Source of the DNA: Citrobacter freundii
GTDB lineage: Bacteria; Pseudomonadota; Gammaproteobacteria; Enterobacterales; Enterobacteriaceae
Direction of reading: 5' to 3'
DNA: 64,000 bases
Assembly (NCBI RefSeq): GCF_029717145.1
Contig: NZ_CP099222.1
Location: forward strand, 1,116,001 to 1,180,000
Shown: positions 50,347 to 60,966 of the stretch, one piece after another
Layout: each line of letters begins with the position of its first letter
How positions within the stretch are numbered: the stretch's first letter is position 1
Made by a program: the position numbers and the translations under genes
Notes under the pieces: generated by a model
Told to the model about the DNA's origin: nothing
Database searches by the model: none
The model's input: the letters and a program-made list of their open reading frames with translations, nothing else

Positions 50347-50885
50347 ATGTTCACTCCTGATGGCTTGCCGGGGGAATTAATCCGCAACAGCGTTCTGGGA
50401 AAATGAGCAGACAGGTGCCCCGTTCATCGTGAAGATGAATTTACACATGTAGTTTCATTGATTAGGTCACAGAGATGTCTGTTTGGTTAGTAAATAAAAA
50501 TCGGCCTCGGCGTTGAATAGTTCTTTCGTATTAGATGATATAGTCAGAAAGAAAGTATTCCGCAACTTCTGCCTGTTAAAAATATACGGCGATATTTCAG
50601 GTGGGTTAGTGTAAACGCCACACAAAATATATGTTTTTTATTATGTTATTGTATTTTAAGTGATTTATTTTTAGCGTGCAGCATGAATTTATAATAAACA
50701 TCAGTGATAATAATGTTATTAAAATGAAGTGAAATAGACGGAAGAAATTCTTGAAGTTTTATTTTTATTGGACTACAGGCATCATGAAATAACACGGTGA
50801 TTTACTTGATATTTGAACGATTCAGCAGTATTAAACTATAAGTGTGATGAATATATTGAGGGGGGTTCAATAACTAAATAATAAG
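50347..50885. other. AT-rich upstream region of bapA
   Basis: About 540 bp without a gene between bapA and smpB. It is much richer in A and T than bapA itself (for example 50620-50780), as expected for an H-NS-bound regulatory region. The bapA promoter must be here, but no single -35/-10 pair stands out. Confidence 0.5.
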
Positions 50886-50912
50886 GACCAGTCCCATAAT
50901 GAGAGACTGGTC
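50886..50912 (-). terminator. Terminator downstream of smpB
   Basis: GACCAGTC (50886-50893) pairs with GACTGGTC (50905-50912), followed on the minus strand by CTTATTATTTAG. It is 15 bp past the smpB stop. Confidence 0.65.
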
Positions 50913-50926
50913 ACAAAACAAAGGTG

Positions 50927-51409
50927 TTATCTGCCAGCATTTTTCATAATACGTGCTTTATCCACCTGCCACTCACGCTCTTTCACATCGGAACGTTTAT
51001 CGTGCTGTTTCTTACCTTTAGCGACGCCAATTTTCACTTTGCACCAGGCGTTTTTCCAGTACAGAGACAGTGCCACGACGGTGTAACCTTCGCGGTTCAT
51101 TCGGCCATACAGCGAATCGAGCTCGCGCTGGTTTAACAGCAGTTTACGGGTACGAGTGGGATCGCAGACCACGTGCGTTGAGGCAACTGCCATCGGGATA
51201 AAGTTGGCGCCAAACAGGTAAGCTTCACCGTCTTTAAGAATGACATAGCTGTCGCTGATGTTGGCTTTACCCGCGCGCAGGGATTTGACTTCCCAGCCTT
51301 GCAGAGCGAGTCCAGCTTCGAACTCTTCTTCAATAAAGTATTCGTGTCGTGCGCGCTTGTTAAGCGCGATTGTGGCTGAGCCAGGTTTGTGTGCTTTTTT
51401 CTTCGTCAT
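50927..51409 (-). CDS. smpB: SsrA-binding protein SmpB
   Basis: A 160-aa protein identical in length to E. coli SmpB. The start is at [10 protein letters not shown] (51409) rather than the longer frame at 51448. The OB-fold core ([37 protein letters not shown]) and the basic C-terminal tail ([25 protein letters not shown]) are intact. It binds the tRNA-like part of tmRNA and places it in stalled ribosomes. In E. coli smpB is directly next to ssrA; here the 16-kb bap locus separates them, as in Salmonella. Confidence 0.98.
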   Translation of the reverse strand: MTKKKAHKPGSATIALNKRARHEYFIEEEFEAGLALQGWEVKSLRAGKANISDSYVILKDGEAYLFGANFIPMAVASTHVVCDPTRTRKLLLNQRELDSLYGRMNREGYTVVALSLYWKNAWCKVKIGVAKGKKQHDKRSDVKEREWQVDKARIMKNAGR

Positions 51410-51563
51410 AATGCCGCTCAGTATAGGTAATCTGGAATCGAAAAACACCCCATTTCATCCAGCGGGGCGCAAGGCGCTATCTTAGCACGAGTTGGGCTAT
51501 AGCGTTTTTTTTAGCGGATGATAAATGGTATTATTTGCTCGATTGATATAGATGGAAATTGTT

Positions 51564-52007
51564 ATGCCTCAGATTAGCCGGACCGCTTTAGTACCTTACA
51601 GTGCGGAACAGATGTATCAGCTAGTGAATGATGTGAAATCCTATCCCCAGTTTTTACCGGGTTGCACCGGAAGCCGCGTACTGGAGTCGACTCCTGGACA
51701 GATGACGGCAGCGGTGGATGTGTCTAAAGCAGGGATCAGCAAAACGTTCACCACGCGCAACCAGTTGACTAATAACCAGAGCATTCTGATGCATCTGGTC
51801 GATGGCCCCTTCAAAAAACTCATTGGCGGGTGGAAGTTTACGCCGCTCAGTCATGAAGCGTGCCGTATTGAGTTTCAGCTTGATTTTGAGTTCACTAACA
51901 AGCTCATTGAGCTGGCGTTTGGCCGTATCTTTAAAGAGCTGGCGTCGAACATGGTGCAAGCCTTCACGGTGCGTGCGAAAGAGGTTTACAGTGTCAGTGT
52001 CAGCTAA
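51564..52007 (+). CDS. ratA: Ribosome association toxin RatA / COQ10-like START-domain protein
   Basis: A 147-aa protein starting [24 protein letters not shown]; an upstream in-frame ATG at 51552 is also possible. It has the polyketide-cyclase/START fold pattern ([53 protein letters not shown]). In E. coli it is reported to inhibit 70S assembly, and its eukaryotic relatives bind ubiquinone. It is divergent from smpB and overlaps rnfH by 11 bp. Confidence 0.95.
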   Translation: MPQISRTALVPYSAEQMYQLVNDVKSYPQFLPGCTGSRVLESTPGQMTAAVDVSKAGISKTFTTRNQLTNNQSILMHLVDGPFKKLIGGWKFTPLSHEACRIEFQLDFEFTNKLIELAFGRIFKELASNMVQAFTVRAKEVYSVSVS

Positions 52008-52287
52008 AATGGTCGTCGAAGTCGCGTATGCGCTACCCGAAAAGCAATATTTACAGCGCGTGACGCTGCAAGAGGGCGCGACGGTTGAAGAGGCCATTCG
52101 CGCGTCTGGATTACTGGAATTGCGCCCTGATATCGACCTCAGTAAAAACAAAGTGGGGATCTACAGCCGCCCGGTAAAACTTGCTGATGCTGTGCATGAT
52201 GGGGATCGGGTAGAAATTTACCGGCCATTGATTGCCGATCCAAAAGAGTTGCGCAGGAAGCGGGCGGAGAAGTCTGCCAACAAATAG
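51997..52287 (+). CDS. rnfH: RnfH-family ubiquitin-like protein
   Basis: A 96-aa protein in a frame overlapping the end of ratA. The GTG at 51997 was chosen because it gives the same length and N-terminal spacing as E. coli RnfH. A GTG at 51991 lies at better distance from GAGG. The protein reads [36 protein letters not shown], typical of this beta-grasp family. Its role is unclear; the ratA-rnfH pair has been discussed as a toxin-antitoxin pair. Confidence 0.93.
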   Translation: MSAKMVVEVAYALPEKQYLQRVTLQEGATVEEAIRASGLLELRPDIDLSKNKVGIYSRPVKLADAVHDGDRVEIYRPLIADPKELRRKRAEKSANK

Positions 52288-52295
52288 CAGGCAAT

Positions 52296-52324
52296 AAAAA
52301 AGGTGCTCAGCGAGCACCTTTTTT
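52296..52324. terminator. Bidirectional terminator between rnfH and bamE
   Basis: AAAAAGGTGCTC and GAGCACCTTTTTT form a perfect stem with an AGC loop, flanked by A and T runs so that it works for both convergent genes. Confidence 0.9.
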
Positions 52325-52341
52325 GCTATCTGAAGACCTAC

Positions 52342-52686
52342 TTATTGATTACCGGTCAATGCGGGCTTGTTATCAATATTGGTCAACACGCCATTGCTGT
52401 TAAAGGTCAGCGTCAGCGTTTGCTGCGTTACGCCTTCGTGTCCTGGTTGCTGACGGAACACATAGAACCAGGTGTTGGTGCCAAAAGGATCGGACATCAT
52501 CGGTGTACCCAGAGCATAAGCAACCTGCTGTTGCGTCATACCGACACGAACTTTGGACACATCGTTAGCGGTCAGATAGTTTCCCTGGTTGATGTCAGGA
52601 CGGTAAACCACTCGCTCCAGAGTGGAACAGCCTGCGGTCAACATCAGTAGTACTGCTGCAGCAGCAGTCAGCGTTTTACAGCGCAT
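52342..52686 (-). CDS. bamE: Outer-membrane assembly lipoprotein BamE (SmpA)
   Basis: A 114-aa lipoprotein (E. coli: 113 aa) with lipobox LTAGC (Cys20) and the BamE core [34 protein letters not shown]. It is part of the BAM complex that inserts beta-barrel proteins into the outer membrane. A distant relative is encoded on the second island at 27149. It is read leftward, 150 bp after recN in the same direction but with its own promoter region. Confidence 0.97.
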   Translation of the reverse strand: MRCKTLTAAAAVLLMLTAGCSTLERVVYRPDINQGNYLTANDVSKVRVGMTQQQVAYALGTPMMSDPFGTNTWFYVFRQQPGHEGVTQQTLTLTFNSNGVLTNIDNKPALTGNQ

Positions 52687-52835
52687 AGTGATTTGATTCC
52701 TTTTCGGGCCCGAGCAGTACGCGGCTCATATGTAATATGCCGATGATAATAGACCTTTCACCACTTTAAAACCTTTTGCTGTCGGGTCGGACGGCGATTT
52801 TATGTTGAACTCAGACCGTTACAAGAGAAAAAAGT

Positions 52836-54497
52836 TTATGCTGCCAGCAGTTCTTTTGCATTTGCGAGGGTATTGCGCGTCACTTCGCTACCGCCAAGTA
52901 AGCGGGCGAGCTCCTGCAGGCGCGCGCGTTTATCCAGTGGTTGCATATGTGTTTCGGTCATCGCGCCGTCGGTTTCTTTGCTGACGTAGAAGTGTTGATG
53001 TCCGCAACCGGCAACCTGCGGCAGGTGCGTGACGCACATAACCTGCGTGGATTCACCGAGCTGGCGCAGTAGTTTGCCGACGACCGCGGCTGTTGGACCG
53101 CTAATACCGACGTCCACTTCATCGAAAATCAGCGCCGGAGTTTCCATTTTACGAGCGGTGATCACCTGAATAGCCAGTGCGATACGCGACAGTTCCCCAC
53201 CAGATGCGACTTTTGCTATAGGCTGTAACGGCTGGCCTGGGTTGGTGATGACCTTAAATTCAATGCGATCGGCACCGTCTACACTCAGATGGTGTTCATC
53301 AAACTTCACCTCAATGCAAAAGAGTCCGTGCGGCATAGAAAGTGCGTGCATGCTCTCTGTAATGAGCTGCCCTAACTCCTGAGCATAGTGCTGGCGCTGG
53401 TGATGCAGCGTCTTTGCTGTTTCCAGTGCCAGCTTGTGATGAGTGTTCACTGCCAGAGTGAGGGTTTCGAGTGAATCAGCCTGATCGTCAAGTTGCTGCT
53501 GTTCGTCCAGCAGGGACTGATAGAACTGCGGGAGCGCTTCAGGTGCGACATGGTGTTTGCGCGCCAGAGAGATTTGTTTTGCGATGCGCTGCTCAAGCTC
53601 GAATAACCGGTTAGGGTCCAGATCCAGCCGGTCACAATAGTGGCGCAGCTCGTCGCTGGCTTCGCTGAGTTGAATGGTTGCCTCTTCAAGCATATCCAGA
53701 ATACCGGAAAGCTTATTGTCCATACCCGCCAGTTCGCTGACCAACTGCTTTGCCGTGTACAGCTGGCTTTGCAGATTAGCGTCTTCGCCATCTGCCATGA
53801 TAGCCAGCGCCTGTTGGCTGGTGGTGAGCAACTGCCCGCTGTTAGCCAGGCGCTTGTACTCTTCATCGATCTGCTCAAACTCACCCGCCTGCGGGTTAAA
53901 TTCGTTTAGCTCTTTCAACTGGTACTGCAACAGCTCTGCCCGGGCAGAGCGTTCCTGGCTTTGCTGCTGATGATGTGCCAGGTCGCGGCAGCTCTGATGC
54001 CACAGTTGATAGCGCGTCGCCATTTCCTGAATAAGAGATGCCTCATTGGCATAGCCGTCCAGCAGGGATTTTTGGTGTTCAGATTTCGTCAGCAGTTGAT
54101 GCGCGTGCTGGCCGTGGATTTGAATTAACAACTGGCCGAGCTCGCGAAGCTGCGACAGTGGTACCGCGGTGCCGTTGATAAAGCCACGGGAACGCCCATC
54201 GCTACTGATAACGCGGCGTAGCAAGCATTCACGGCCTTCTTCAAGCTGGTTTTCTTCGAGCCATTGCAGCGCCGCTGGCGTGTCCTTCAGGGAGAAGCGG
54301 GCACACAGATCGGCACGCGTAGCGCCAGCGCGCACCATGTCGGCATCGGCACGTCCGCCAAGGCACAAACCGAGGGCATCAATGGCAATGGACTTACCCG
54401 CCCCGGTCTCACCGGTGATGACGGTCATTCCGCTCTGAAAATCGATCTCAAGTTCACGAACGATAGCAAAATTGCTGATGGTCAGTTGTGCCAACAT
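52836..54497 (-). CDS. recN: DNA repair protein RecN
   Basis: A 553-aa SMC-like ATPase, same length as E. coli RecN. Walker A GETGAGKS is at about residues 29-36, coiled-coil arms occupy the middle third, and the signature [14 protein letters not shown] and Walker [14 protein letters not shown] are near the C-terminus. It acts in double-strand break repair and sister-chromatid cohesion. Two LexA boxes lie in its promoter region (54526-54563), so it is SOS-induced as in E. coli. The C-terminus LLAA matches the tail that makes E. coli RecN a ClpXP substrate. Confidence 0.98.
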   Translation of the reverse strand: MLAQLTISNFAIVRELEIDFQSGMTVITGETGAGKSIAIDALGLCLGGRADADMVRAGATRADLCARFSLKDTPAALQWLEENQLEEGRECLLRRVISSDGRSRGFINGTAVPLSQLRELGQLLIQIHGQHAHQLLTKSEHQKSLLDGYANEASLIQEMATRYQLWHQSCRDLAHHQQQSQERSARAELLQYQLKELNEFNPQAGEFEQIDEEYKRLANSGQLLTTSQQALAIMADGEDANLQSQLYTAKQLVSELAGMDNKLSGILDMLEEATIQLSEASDELRHYCDRLDLDPNRLFELEQRIAKQISLARKHHVAPEALPQFYQSLLDEQQQLDDQADSLETLTLAVNTHHKLALETAKTLHHQRQHYAQELGQLITESMHALSMPHGLFCIEVKFDEHHLSVDGADRIEFKVITNPGQPLQPIAKVASGGELSRIALAIQVITARKMETPALIFDEVDVGISGPTAAVVGKLLRQLGESTQVMCVTHLPQVAGCGHQHFYVSKETDGAMTETHMQPLDKRARLQELARLLGGSEVTRNTLANAKELLAA

Positions 54498-54525
54498 AGC
54501 TGTTTTCCTGTATGAAAAACCATAA

Positions 54526-54541
54526 CTGTAATTACATACAG
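54526..54541 (-). promoter_or_regulatory. LexA box 1 of recN
   Basis: CTG-N10-CAG with an AT-rich middle, 29 bp upstream of the recN start codon. It is one of two sites 6 bp apart, as in the tightly repressed E. coli recN promoter. Confidence 0.88.
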
Positions 54542-54547
54542 TATAAA

Positions 54548-54563
54548 CTGGTTTTTTATACAG
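54548..54563 (-). promoter_or_regulatory. LexA box 2 of recN
   Basis: CTG-GTTTTTTATA-CAG matches the LexA consensus. It probably covers the -35 region of the recN promoter. Confidence 0.88.
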
Positions 54564-54582
54564 TAAAGAGGCTGGGGGTAAA

Positions 54583-55461
54583 TTAAAATAATTTTTTTGA
54601 CCAGCCGAGCTTGGTGCTTAATGTATTGAAATAGCTGTAGTCTTTAGGGTGAATCAGGTTTAAATGATAATCACAGCGGCGAATCAACACGTCTTCACCT
54701 TCCTGTATAGGCAGGGCAATCTGGCTGTCGCAGCTAATTTCGAGATCGCTACGGCGGTGTGAGAAGCGCAGGCGAATGGTGCTGCTACTGTTGATCACCA
54801 GCGGTCGCGCTGAGAGCGTGTGCGGGAACATTGGTACCAGCGTAATGGCATCCAGAGAAGGCGTCAGGATTGGGCCGCCGGCAGAGAGCGAGTAGGCGGT
54901 AGAACCGGTGGGCGTGGAAATAATCAGTCCGTCTGAACGCTGGGAAAACGCAAAGACCTCATCAATATAGACTTCAAATTCAATCATGTGCGCGACTTTA
55001 CCCGGGTGCAGCACCACTTCATTGATCGCGGTACTGATACGCTTCTGGCAATCTTGCTGGCACACCTGGGCTTCAAGTAAAAAGCGCTTTTCACTGATGT
55101 AGTGGCCTTCCAGCACATCGGCTAACTGCTGATGGGCATTGTCCGGGTCAAGGTCGGTGAGAAAGCCCAGGTTGCCACGGTTGATCCCGATGACCTTAAT
55201 GTCATAGCGTGCCAGAGTGCGCGCAGCACCGAGCATGTTGCCATCTCCGCCCACCACTACCGCGAGGTCCGCCTGCTGACCAATTTCTGCCAGCGTGCCG
55301 GTTTGCACATTTTTCAGCTGCAGTTCGCGGGCGATTTGTTGCTCCACGATAACCTGATACCCTTTTGTGCACAGCCAGCGGTATAGCATTTCATGTGTGG
55401 TCAGTGCAGTGGGGTGGCGTGGATGCCCCACAATGCCAATACACTTGAAATGTTTATTCAT
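54583..55461 (-). CDS. nadK: NAD kinase
   Basis: A 292-aa protein starting [16 protein letters not shown] at 55461, the E. coli length; the frame runs on to 55638 but the extra part has no family support and covers the grpE promoter. It carries the [11 protein letters not shown] motif with the catalytic Asp, the conserved [11 protein letters not shown], and [13 protein letters not shown]. It phosphorylates NAD to NADP with ATP. It is divergent from grpE. Confidence 0.97.
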   Translation of the reverse strand: MNKHFKCIGIVGHPRHPTALTTHEMLYRWLCTKGYQVIVEQQIARELQLKNVQTGTLAEIGQQADLAVVVGGDGNMLGAARTLARYDIKVIGINRGNLGFLTDLDPDNAHQQLADVLEGHYISEKRFLLEAQVCQQDCQKRISTAINEVVLHPGKVAHMIEFEVYIDEVFAFSQRSDGLIISTPTGSTAYSLSAGGPILTPSLDAITLVPMFPHTLSARPLVINSSSTIRLRFSHRRSDLEISCDSQIALPIQEGEDVLIRRCDYHLNLIHPKDYSYFNTLSTKLGWSKKLF

Positions 55462-55507
55462 TTTCTCGAGGTCCTTGTAGCGAAGATGAGTGACAATGTG
55501 AGTACTT

Positions 55508-55538
55508 CCCTTGAATCCCTGAATCTTATCCCCATAAT
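55508..55538 (+). promoter_or_regulatory. Sigma-32 heat-shock promoter of grpE
   Basis: CCCTTGAAT (55508-55516) and CCCCATAAT (55530-55538) match the sigma-32 consensus with a 13-bp spacer, about 45 bp ahead of the grpE start. Confidence 0.8.
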
Positions 55539-55582
55539 AAGCCAAGTTAGCGAGATGAATGCGAAAAAACGCGGAGAAATTC

Positions 55583-56176
55583 ATGAGTAGTAAAGAACAG
55601 AAAACGCCTGAGGGGCAAGCCCCGGAAGAAATTATCATGGATCAGCACGAAGAAGTTGAGGCGGTTGAACCAGACGCTTCTGCTGAGCAGGTGGATCCGC
55701 GCGATGAAAAAATTGCGAATCTGGAAGCTCAGCTTACTGAAGCCGAAACGCGCGAGCGTGACAGCGTGTTGCGCATGAAAGCTGAAATGGAAAACCTGCG
55801 TCGTCGTACCGAACTGGACGTAGAAAAGGCGCACAAGTTCGCGCTGGAAAAATTCGTTAACGAACTGCTGCCGGTGCTCGATAGCCTGGACCGTGCGCTG
55901 GAAGTAGCGGACAAAGACAACGATGCCATGTCGGCGATGATCGAGGGTATCGAACTGACCCGTAAATCGATGCTGGATGTGGTGGCGAAGTTTGGCGTGC
56001 AGGTGGTTGCGGATATCGATGTGCCGATGGACCCGAACGTGCATCAGGCGATTGCCATGGTTGAGTCTGACGACGTTGCGGCCGGTAACGTACTGATGGT
56101 GATGCAGAAAGGTTATACCCTGAACGGACGTACCATCCGCGCGGCGATGGTGTCTGTGGCGAAAGCCAAGGGCTAA
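55583..56176 (+). CDS. grpE: Nucleotide exchange factor GrpE
   Basis: A 197-aa protein, start [11 protein letters not shown] as in E. coli. The N-terminal half is acidic and coiled-coil ([37 protein letters not shown]) and the C-terminal beta domain contains [21 protein letters not shown] and [19 protein letters not shown]. It releases ADP from DnaK and acts as a thermosensor. It has a sigma-32 promoter directly upstream. Confidence 0.98.
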   Translation: MSSKEQKTPEGQAPEEIIMDQHEEVEAVEPDASAEQVDPRDEKIANLEAQLTEAETRERDSVLRMKAEMENLRRRTELDVEKAHKFALEKFVNELLPVLDSLDRALEVADKDNDAMSAMIEGIELTRKSMLDVVAKFGVQVVADIDVPMDPNVHQAIAMVESDDVAAGNVLMVMQKGYTLNGRTIRAAMVSVAKAKG

Positions 56177-56183
56177 TCAGCCT

Positions 56184-56221
56184 GTCGCGGCGGGTAATGC
56201 AGATGCGTTACCCGCCGCGAC
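56184..56221. terminator. Hairpin between convergent grpE and corC-like gene
   Basis: A perfect 14-bp stem, GTCGCGGCGGGTAA (56184-56197) with its inverse (56208-56221), fills the 49-bp gap between the two stops. Without a T-run it is only a likely bidirectional terminator. Confidence 0.6.
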
Positions 56222-56225
56222 ATTA

Positions 56226-57518
56226 TCATCCCTGGTCCGCCACGCTCTCCCGCAGCGGTTTTACCGGCAAGACCTGCACCTGTTTAATCATATTATCCTG
56301 TACGTCGAGAATATCGATATCGTACTGGCCAATGCGCACCCGCGTACCGGCCACCGGGATCTCTTCCAGCGCTTCAAGAATAATCCCGTTTACGGTTCGT
56401 GCATCGTCTTCCGGCAGGTGCCAGTTAAAGGCTTTGTTGATTTCGCGCACGTTGGCGCTGCCGTCAATTATCACTGAACCGTCATTTTGCGGGGTGACTT
56501 CCTCGGCAAGCGTAGGTGACATGGAGGTGGTGAAGTCGCCGACAATCTCTTCCAGGATATCTTCGACCGTCACCAGGCCCTGAACGTCGCCATATTCGTT
56601 AACCACCAGGCCGACTTTCTTTTTGTTGCGCTGAAATTTGATTAGCTGGGTGCTGAGCGGCGTGCCTTCCGGGACGTAATAGATCTCATCAGCGGCGCGC
56701 AGCATGGTCTCTTTGGTGAATTCTTTTTTCTCTGCCATCAGGCGCCAGGCTTCGCGTACGCGCAGCATACTAATGGTATCGTCCAGCGAGTCGCGGTAAA
56801 GCACAATGCGGCCGTGCGGGGAGTGCGACAGTTGACGCACGATTGATTTCCAGTCGTCGTTGATATCAATCCCGATGATTTCGTTTCGCGGCACCATGAT
56901 GTCGTCGACGCTGATTTTTTCCAGATCCAACACCGACAGCAGCATATCCTGATTACGGCGCGAGATTTGCGAGCGCGATTCATTCACCAGCGTTCGCAGT
57001 TCGTCTTTACTCAGGGAACTGCTTATCACGATATCCGTTTTGATGCCCATCATACGCATCAGCAGACGGGTAATGGTGTTCAGTAACCACACCAGCGGCA
57101 TCATCAGAATTTGGAGTGGTGCCAGTAAGAAACTGCTGGGATAGGCGACTTTTTCGGGATACAGCGCGGCGATGGTTTTTGGCAGTACTTCAGCAAAAAC
57201 CAGCACCACAAAGGTCAGCACCCCGGTGGCAATCGCCACACCCGCATCGCCATACAGACGCATACCGACGATGGTGCCAAGCGCGGAGGCGAGAATGTTG
57301 ACCAGGTTATTGCCGATAAGCACCAGGCTTATCAGGCGGTCCGGTTTGCGCAGGAGTTTTTCAACGCGCTTTGCCTGACGATTCCCCTGCTTGGCCCGGT
57401 GGCGCAGGCGGTAGCGGTTCAGGGTCATCATTCCGGTTTCGGAACCGGAAAAATAGGCTGAAATAACCACCATGATGAGAAGCGTAACAATGAGCGTGGT
57501 GGTGGAGATGTGTTCCAC
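56226..57518 (-). CDS. yfjD: CNNM/CorC-family membrane protein, YfjD-like
   Basis: A 430-aa protein with an N-terminal CNNM (DUF21) domain of three or four helices (LIVTLLIMVVISAYFSGSETGMM to about residue 140). A CBS pair follows (MVPRNEIIGIDIND and VVNEYGDVQGLVTVEDILEEIVGDF, about 200-330), then a CorC/HlyC C-terminal domain (about 345-425). Relatives take part in magnesium or cobalt transport or resistance. Size and context match E. coli YfjD. It lies 18 bp after ypjD in the same direction. Confidence 0.95.
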   Translation of the reverse strand: MEHISTTTLIVTLLIMVVISAYFSGSETGMMTLNRYRLRHRAKQGNRQAKRVEKLLRKPDRLISLVLIGNNLVNILASALGTIVGMRLYGDAGVAIATGVLTFVVLVFAEVLPKTIAALYPEKVAYPSSFLLAPLQILMMPLVWLLNTITRLLMRMMGIKTDIVISSSLSKDELRTLVNESRSQISRRNQDMLLSVLDLEKISVDDIMVPRNEIIGIDINDDWKSIVRQLSHSPHGRIVLYRDSLDDTISMLRVREAWRLMAEKKEFTKETMLRAADEIYYVPEGTPLSTQLIKFQRNKKKVGLVVNEYGDVQGLVTVEDILEEIVGDFTTSMSPTLAEEVTPQNDGSVIIDGSANVREINKAFNWHLPEDDARTVNGIILEALEEIPVAGTRVRIGQYDIDILDVQDNMIKQVQVLPVKPLRESVADQG

Positions 57519-57536
57519 GTAGGGTTCCTTAAAGAC

Positions 57537-58328
57537 TTAACTCACAAGCTGTTGCAGTATGCGACTACCGAAATAGGCCAGCGTCAGAATACCTGCACCT
57601 GCGACGTTAAACCAGACGACACGACGTCCGCGCCAGCCCTCATGGTAATGTCCCCATAGCAGAACGATGTAGACAAACCATGCCACGATAGAGAGCACGG
57701 CTTTATCAATATTTTCGGTACTGAACAGGTTGTGCATGTAAAATAGGCCAGTGCACAGGGTCAGCGTCAGCAGAACCACGCCTATCTGAGTGATGTGAAA
57801 CATTTTGCGTTCAATGCTCATCAGCGGCGGCATTTCATTGTTGAACGCCAGTTTTTTGTTTTTCAGCTGATAATCGATCCATGCCAGCTGCAGTGCGTAC
57901 AGGGCGGCAATGATCAGCGTGGCATAGGACAAGAGCGAGAGCCCGATGTGGATCATCATGCCCGGTGTGGCTTCAAGGTGGGTGATGTACTCGTTGGGCA
58001 TAAACGTGGCGCAGGCCAGATTGATTAATGCAAACGCATACACGATCGGCAGCAGCAGCCAGCCGCGATTGCGCGAGGCCACAATGGTCATTACCGTACA
58101 GATCATCAGGCTAACCAGAGAACCGACGTTCAGCAGGCTCAGGTTTTGTCCATTCTCGCCACCGGGCAAAATACGTGCTTCCAGGGCAAAAGCGTGGCAC
58201 ACCAGCGCGATAACCGCAGAAAGGATAGCCATACGCCGCCAGCCGCTGTTTTTTTGCAGCAGAGCGGGAACGATCAGCGCAAGGCTGACGGAATAGGCGA
58301 CAAGGGCGAACAAAGCAAAAACGGGCAT
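57537..58328 (-). CDS. ypjD: Inner-membrane protein YpjD, cytochrome c assembly (CcsA/HemX) family
   Basis: A 263-aa protein with about eight membrane helices and the CcmC/CcsA-like stretch WGHYHEGWRGRR near the C-terminus, plus VHIGLSL-type histidines (MIHIGLSLLSYATLIIAALYALQLAW). Length and sequence match E. coli YpjD. The family contributes to haem handling, but the role of YpjD is not established. It is divergent from ffh and probably cotranscribed with yfjD. Confidence 0.95.
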   Translation of the reverse strand: MPVFALFALVAYSVSLALIVPALLQKNSGWRRMAILSAVIALVCHAFALEARILPGGENGQNLSLLNVGSLVSLMICTVMTIVASRNRGWLLLPIVYAFALINLACATFMPNEYITHLEATPGMMIHIGLSLLSYATLIIAALYALQLAWIDYQLKNKKLAFNNEMPPLMSIERKMFHITQIGVVLLTLTLCTGLFYMHNLFSTENIDKAVLSIVAWFVYIVLLWGHYHEGWRGRRVVWFNVAGAGILTLAYFGSRILQQLVS

Positions 58329-58493
58329 ATAGGTGTCGACAGTTGACCAGTGATAAAGAAAAGCAGTATAGCGTTACGTGACCGCTGCTCCAACCGTTGC
58401 ATAACAACAAAGGCGGCTTCATGTTATACTGCGACAAAATTCTGTTGATGTGTCGTGCAAGCGACCGACCGTTTCCACCCCAGGCGAGAGACA

Positions 58494-59855
58494 ATGTTTG
58501 ATAATTTAACCGATCGTTTGTCGCGCACGCTGCGCAATATCAGTGGCCGTGGACGCCTTACTGAAGACAACGTTAAAGAAACGCTGCGCGAAGTGCGCAT
58601 GGCGCTGCTGGAAGCTGACGTTGCGCTGCCGGTAGTGCGTGAGTTTATCAATCGCGTAAAAGAGAAAGCGGTTGGTCATGAAGTTAACAAAAGCCTGACC
58701 CCGGGTCAGGAATTCGTCAAAATCGTTCGCAGTGAACTGGTTGCGGCGATGGGCGAAGAGAACCAGACCCTGAATCTGGCCGCTCAGCCACCGGCCGTAG
58801 TGCTGATGGCGGGTCTGCAGGGTGCCGGTAAAACGACCAGCGTGGCGAAACTGGGTAAGTTCCTGCGCGAGAAGCACAAGAAGAAAGTGCTGGTCGTCTC
58901 TGCCGACGTTTATCGTCCGGCGGCGATCAAACAGCTGGAAACGCTGGCTGAGCAGGTTGAAGTCGACTTCTTCCCGTCTGACGTCGGCCAAAAGCCGGTC
59001 GATATCGTTAACGCTGCGCTGAAAGAAGCGAAGCTGAAATTCTACGACGTGCTGCTGGTGGATACCGCCGGTCGTCTGCACGTTGACGAAGCGATGATGG
59101 ACGAAATCAAACAGGTCCACGCGTCTATCAATCCGGTAGAAACGCTGTTTGTTGTCGATGCCATGACCGGTCAGGATGCCGCGAATACCGCAAAAGCCTT
59201 CAACGAAGCGCTGCCGTTAACCGGTGTCGTGTTGACGAAAGTCGACGGTGACGCCCGCGGCGGTGCCGCACTCTCTATTCGTCATATCACTGGTAAGCCG
59301 ATTAAGTTCCTCGGTGTTGGCGAGAAAACCGAAGCGCTGGAGCCATTCCATCCGGACAGGATTGCTTCGCGTATCCTCGGCATGGGCGACGTACTGTCGC
59401 TGATCGAAGATATCGAAAGCAAGGTTGACCGCGCGCAGGCTGAGAAGCTGGCGACCAAGCTGAAGAAGGGCGATGGTTTTGACCTGAACGACTTCTTAGA
59501 ACAGCTTAATCAGATGAAAAACATGGGCGGCATGGCAAGCCTGATGGGCAAGCTGCCGGGCATGGGTCAGATTCCTGACAACGTGAAATCGCAGATGGAT
59601 GACAAAGTGCTGGTGCGTATGGAAGCGATCATCAATTCGATGACGTTGAAAGAACGTGCCAAGCCGGAAATCATCAAAGGTTCGCGTAAGCGCCGTATCG
59701 CTCAGGGCTGCGGTATGCAGGTACAGGACGTTAACCGCCTTCTGAAACAGTTCGACGACATGCAGCGCATGATGAAGAAAATGAAGAAGGGCGGGATGGC
59801 CAAGATGATGCGCAATATGAAGGGCATGATGCCGCCAGGATTCCCTGGTAGATAA
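58494..59855 (+). CDS. ffh: Signal recognition particle protein Ffh
   Basis: A 453-aa protein starting MFDNLTDRLSRTL, same length as in E. coli. The NG GTPase domain has GLQGAGKTT (about 107-115), VDTAGR and TKVDGDARGG. The methionine-rich M domain (about 300-453; for example MQRMMKKMKKGGMAKMMRNMKGMMPPG) binds 4.5S RNA and signal peptides. It targets membrane proteins together with FtsY. Confidence 0.98.
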   Translation: MFDNLTDRLSRTLRNISGRGRLTEDNVKETLREVRMALLEADVALPVVREFINRVKEKAVGHEVNKSLTPGQEFVKIVRSELVAAMGEENQTLNLAAQPPAVVLMAGLQGAGKTTSVAKLGKFLREKHKKKVLVVSADVYRPAAIKQLETLAEQVEVDFFPSDVGQKPVDIVNAALKEAKLKFYDVLLVDTAGRLHVDEAMMDEIKQVHASINPVETLFVVDAMTGQDAANTAKAFNEALPLTGVVLTKVDGDARGGAALSIRHITGKPIKFLGVGEKTEALEPFHPDRIASRILGMGDVLSLIEDIESKVDRAQAEKLATKLKKGDGFDLNDFLEQLNQMKNMGGMASLMGKLPGMGQIPDNVKSQMDDKVLVRMEAIINSMTLKERAKPEIIKGSRKRRIAQGCGMQVQDVNRLLKQFDDMQRMMKKMKKGGMAKMMRNMKGMMPPGFPGR

Positions 59856-60355
<500 letters not shown>

Positions 60356-60373
60356 TCTGTCACGGTGGTCATG

Positions 60374-60922
60374 ATGAGCAAGCAACTCGCCGCACAGGCG
60401 CCCGTAGAACCCATAGTTCTGGGGAAAATGGGGTCTCCTTACGGTATCCGTGGTTGGCTCAGAGTGTTTTCTTCCACTGAAGACGCCGAAAGCATTTTTG
60501 ACTATCAGCCCTGGTTTATCCAGAAGGCGGGTCAGTGGCAGCAAGTACAGCTGGAAAGCTGGAAGCACCACAATCAGGATCTGATCATCAAGCTGAAAGG
60601 TATTGAGGATCGGGATGCGGCGAACGTACTGACGAATTGTGAAATTGTCGTAGATTCCTCGCAGTTGCCAGCGCTGGATGATGGCACTTACTACTGGAAA
60701 GACCTTATGGGTTGCCAGGTAGTGACCACTGAAGGCTACGAACTCGGTAAAGTCGTCGATATGATGGAAACCGGATCGAATGACGTCATCGTCATCAAGG
60801 CAAACCTGAAAGATGCGTTTGGTATCAAGGAACGTTTAGTACCGTTCCTCGATGGGCAGGTTATCAAGAAAGTCGATCTCGCTACTCGTACTATCGAAGT
60901 AGATTGGGATCCTGGTTTTTAA
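60374..60922 (+). CDS. rimM: Ribosome maturation factor RimM
   Basis: A 182-aa protein, start MSKQLAAQ at 60374; earlier in-frame ATG and GTG codons give no family-supported extension. The N-terminal RimM barrel ([29 protein letters not shown]) and C-terminal PRC barrel ([33 protein letters not shown]) are complete. It assists 30S maturation around the head domain. It is 18 bp after rpsP. Confidence 0.97.
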   Translation: MSKQLAAQAPVEPIVLGKMGSPYGIRGWLRVFSSTEDAESIFDYQPWFIQKAGQWQQVQLESWKHHNQDLIIKLKGIEDRDAANVLTNCEIVVDSSQLPALDDGTYYWKDLMGCQVVTTEGYELGKVVDMMETGSNDVIVIKANLKDAFGIKERLVPFLDGQVIKKVDLATRTIEVDWDPGF

Positions 60923-60966
60923 ACCACCGGATAAACGGTAAAAGTCGGCGTGATGGGGATTGGCTT

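Noticed and set aside
55462..55638. N-terminal extension of NadK by 59 residues
   Set aside because: The extension covers the divergent grpE promoter and has no counterpart in E. coli NadK; the start at 55461 fits family length.
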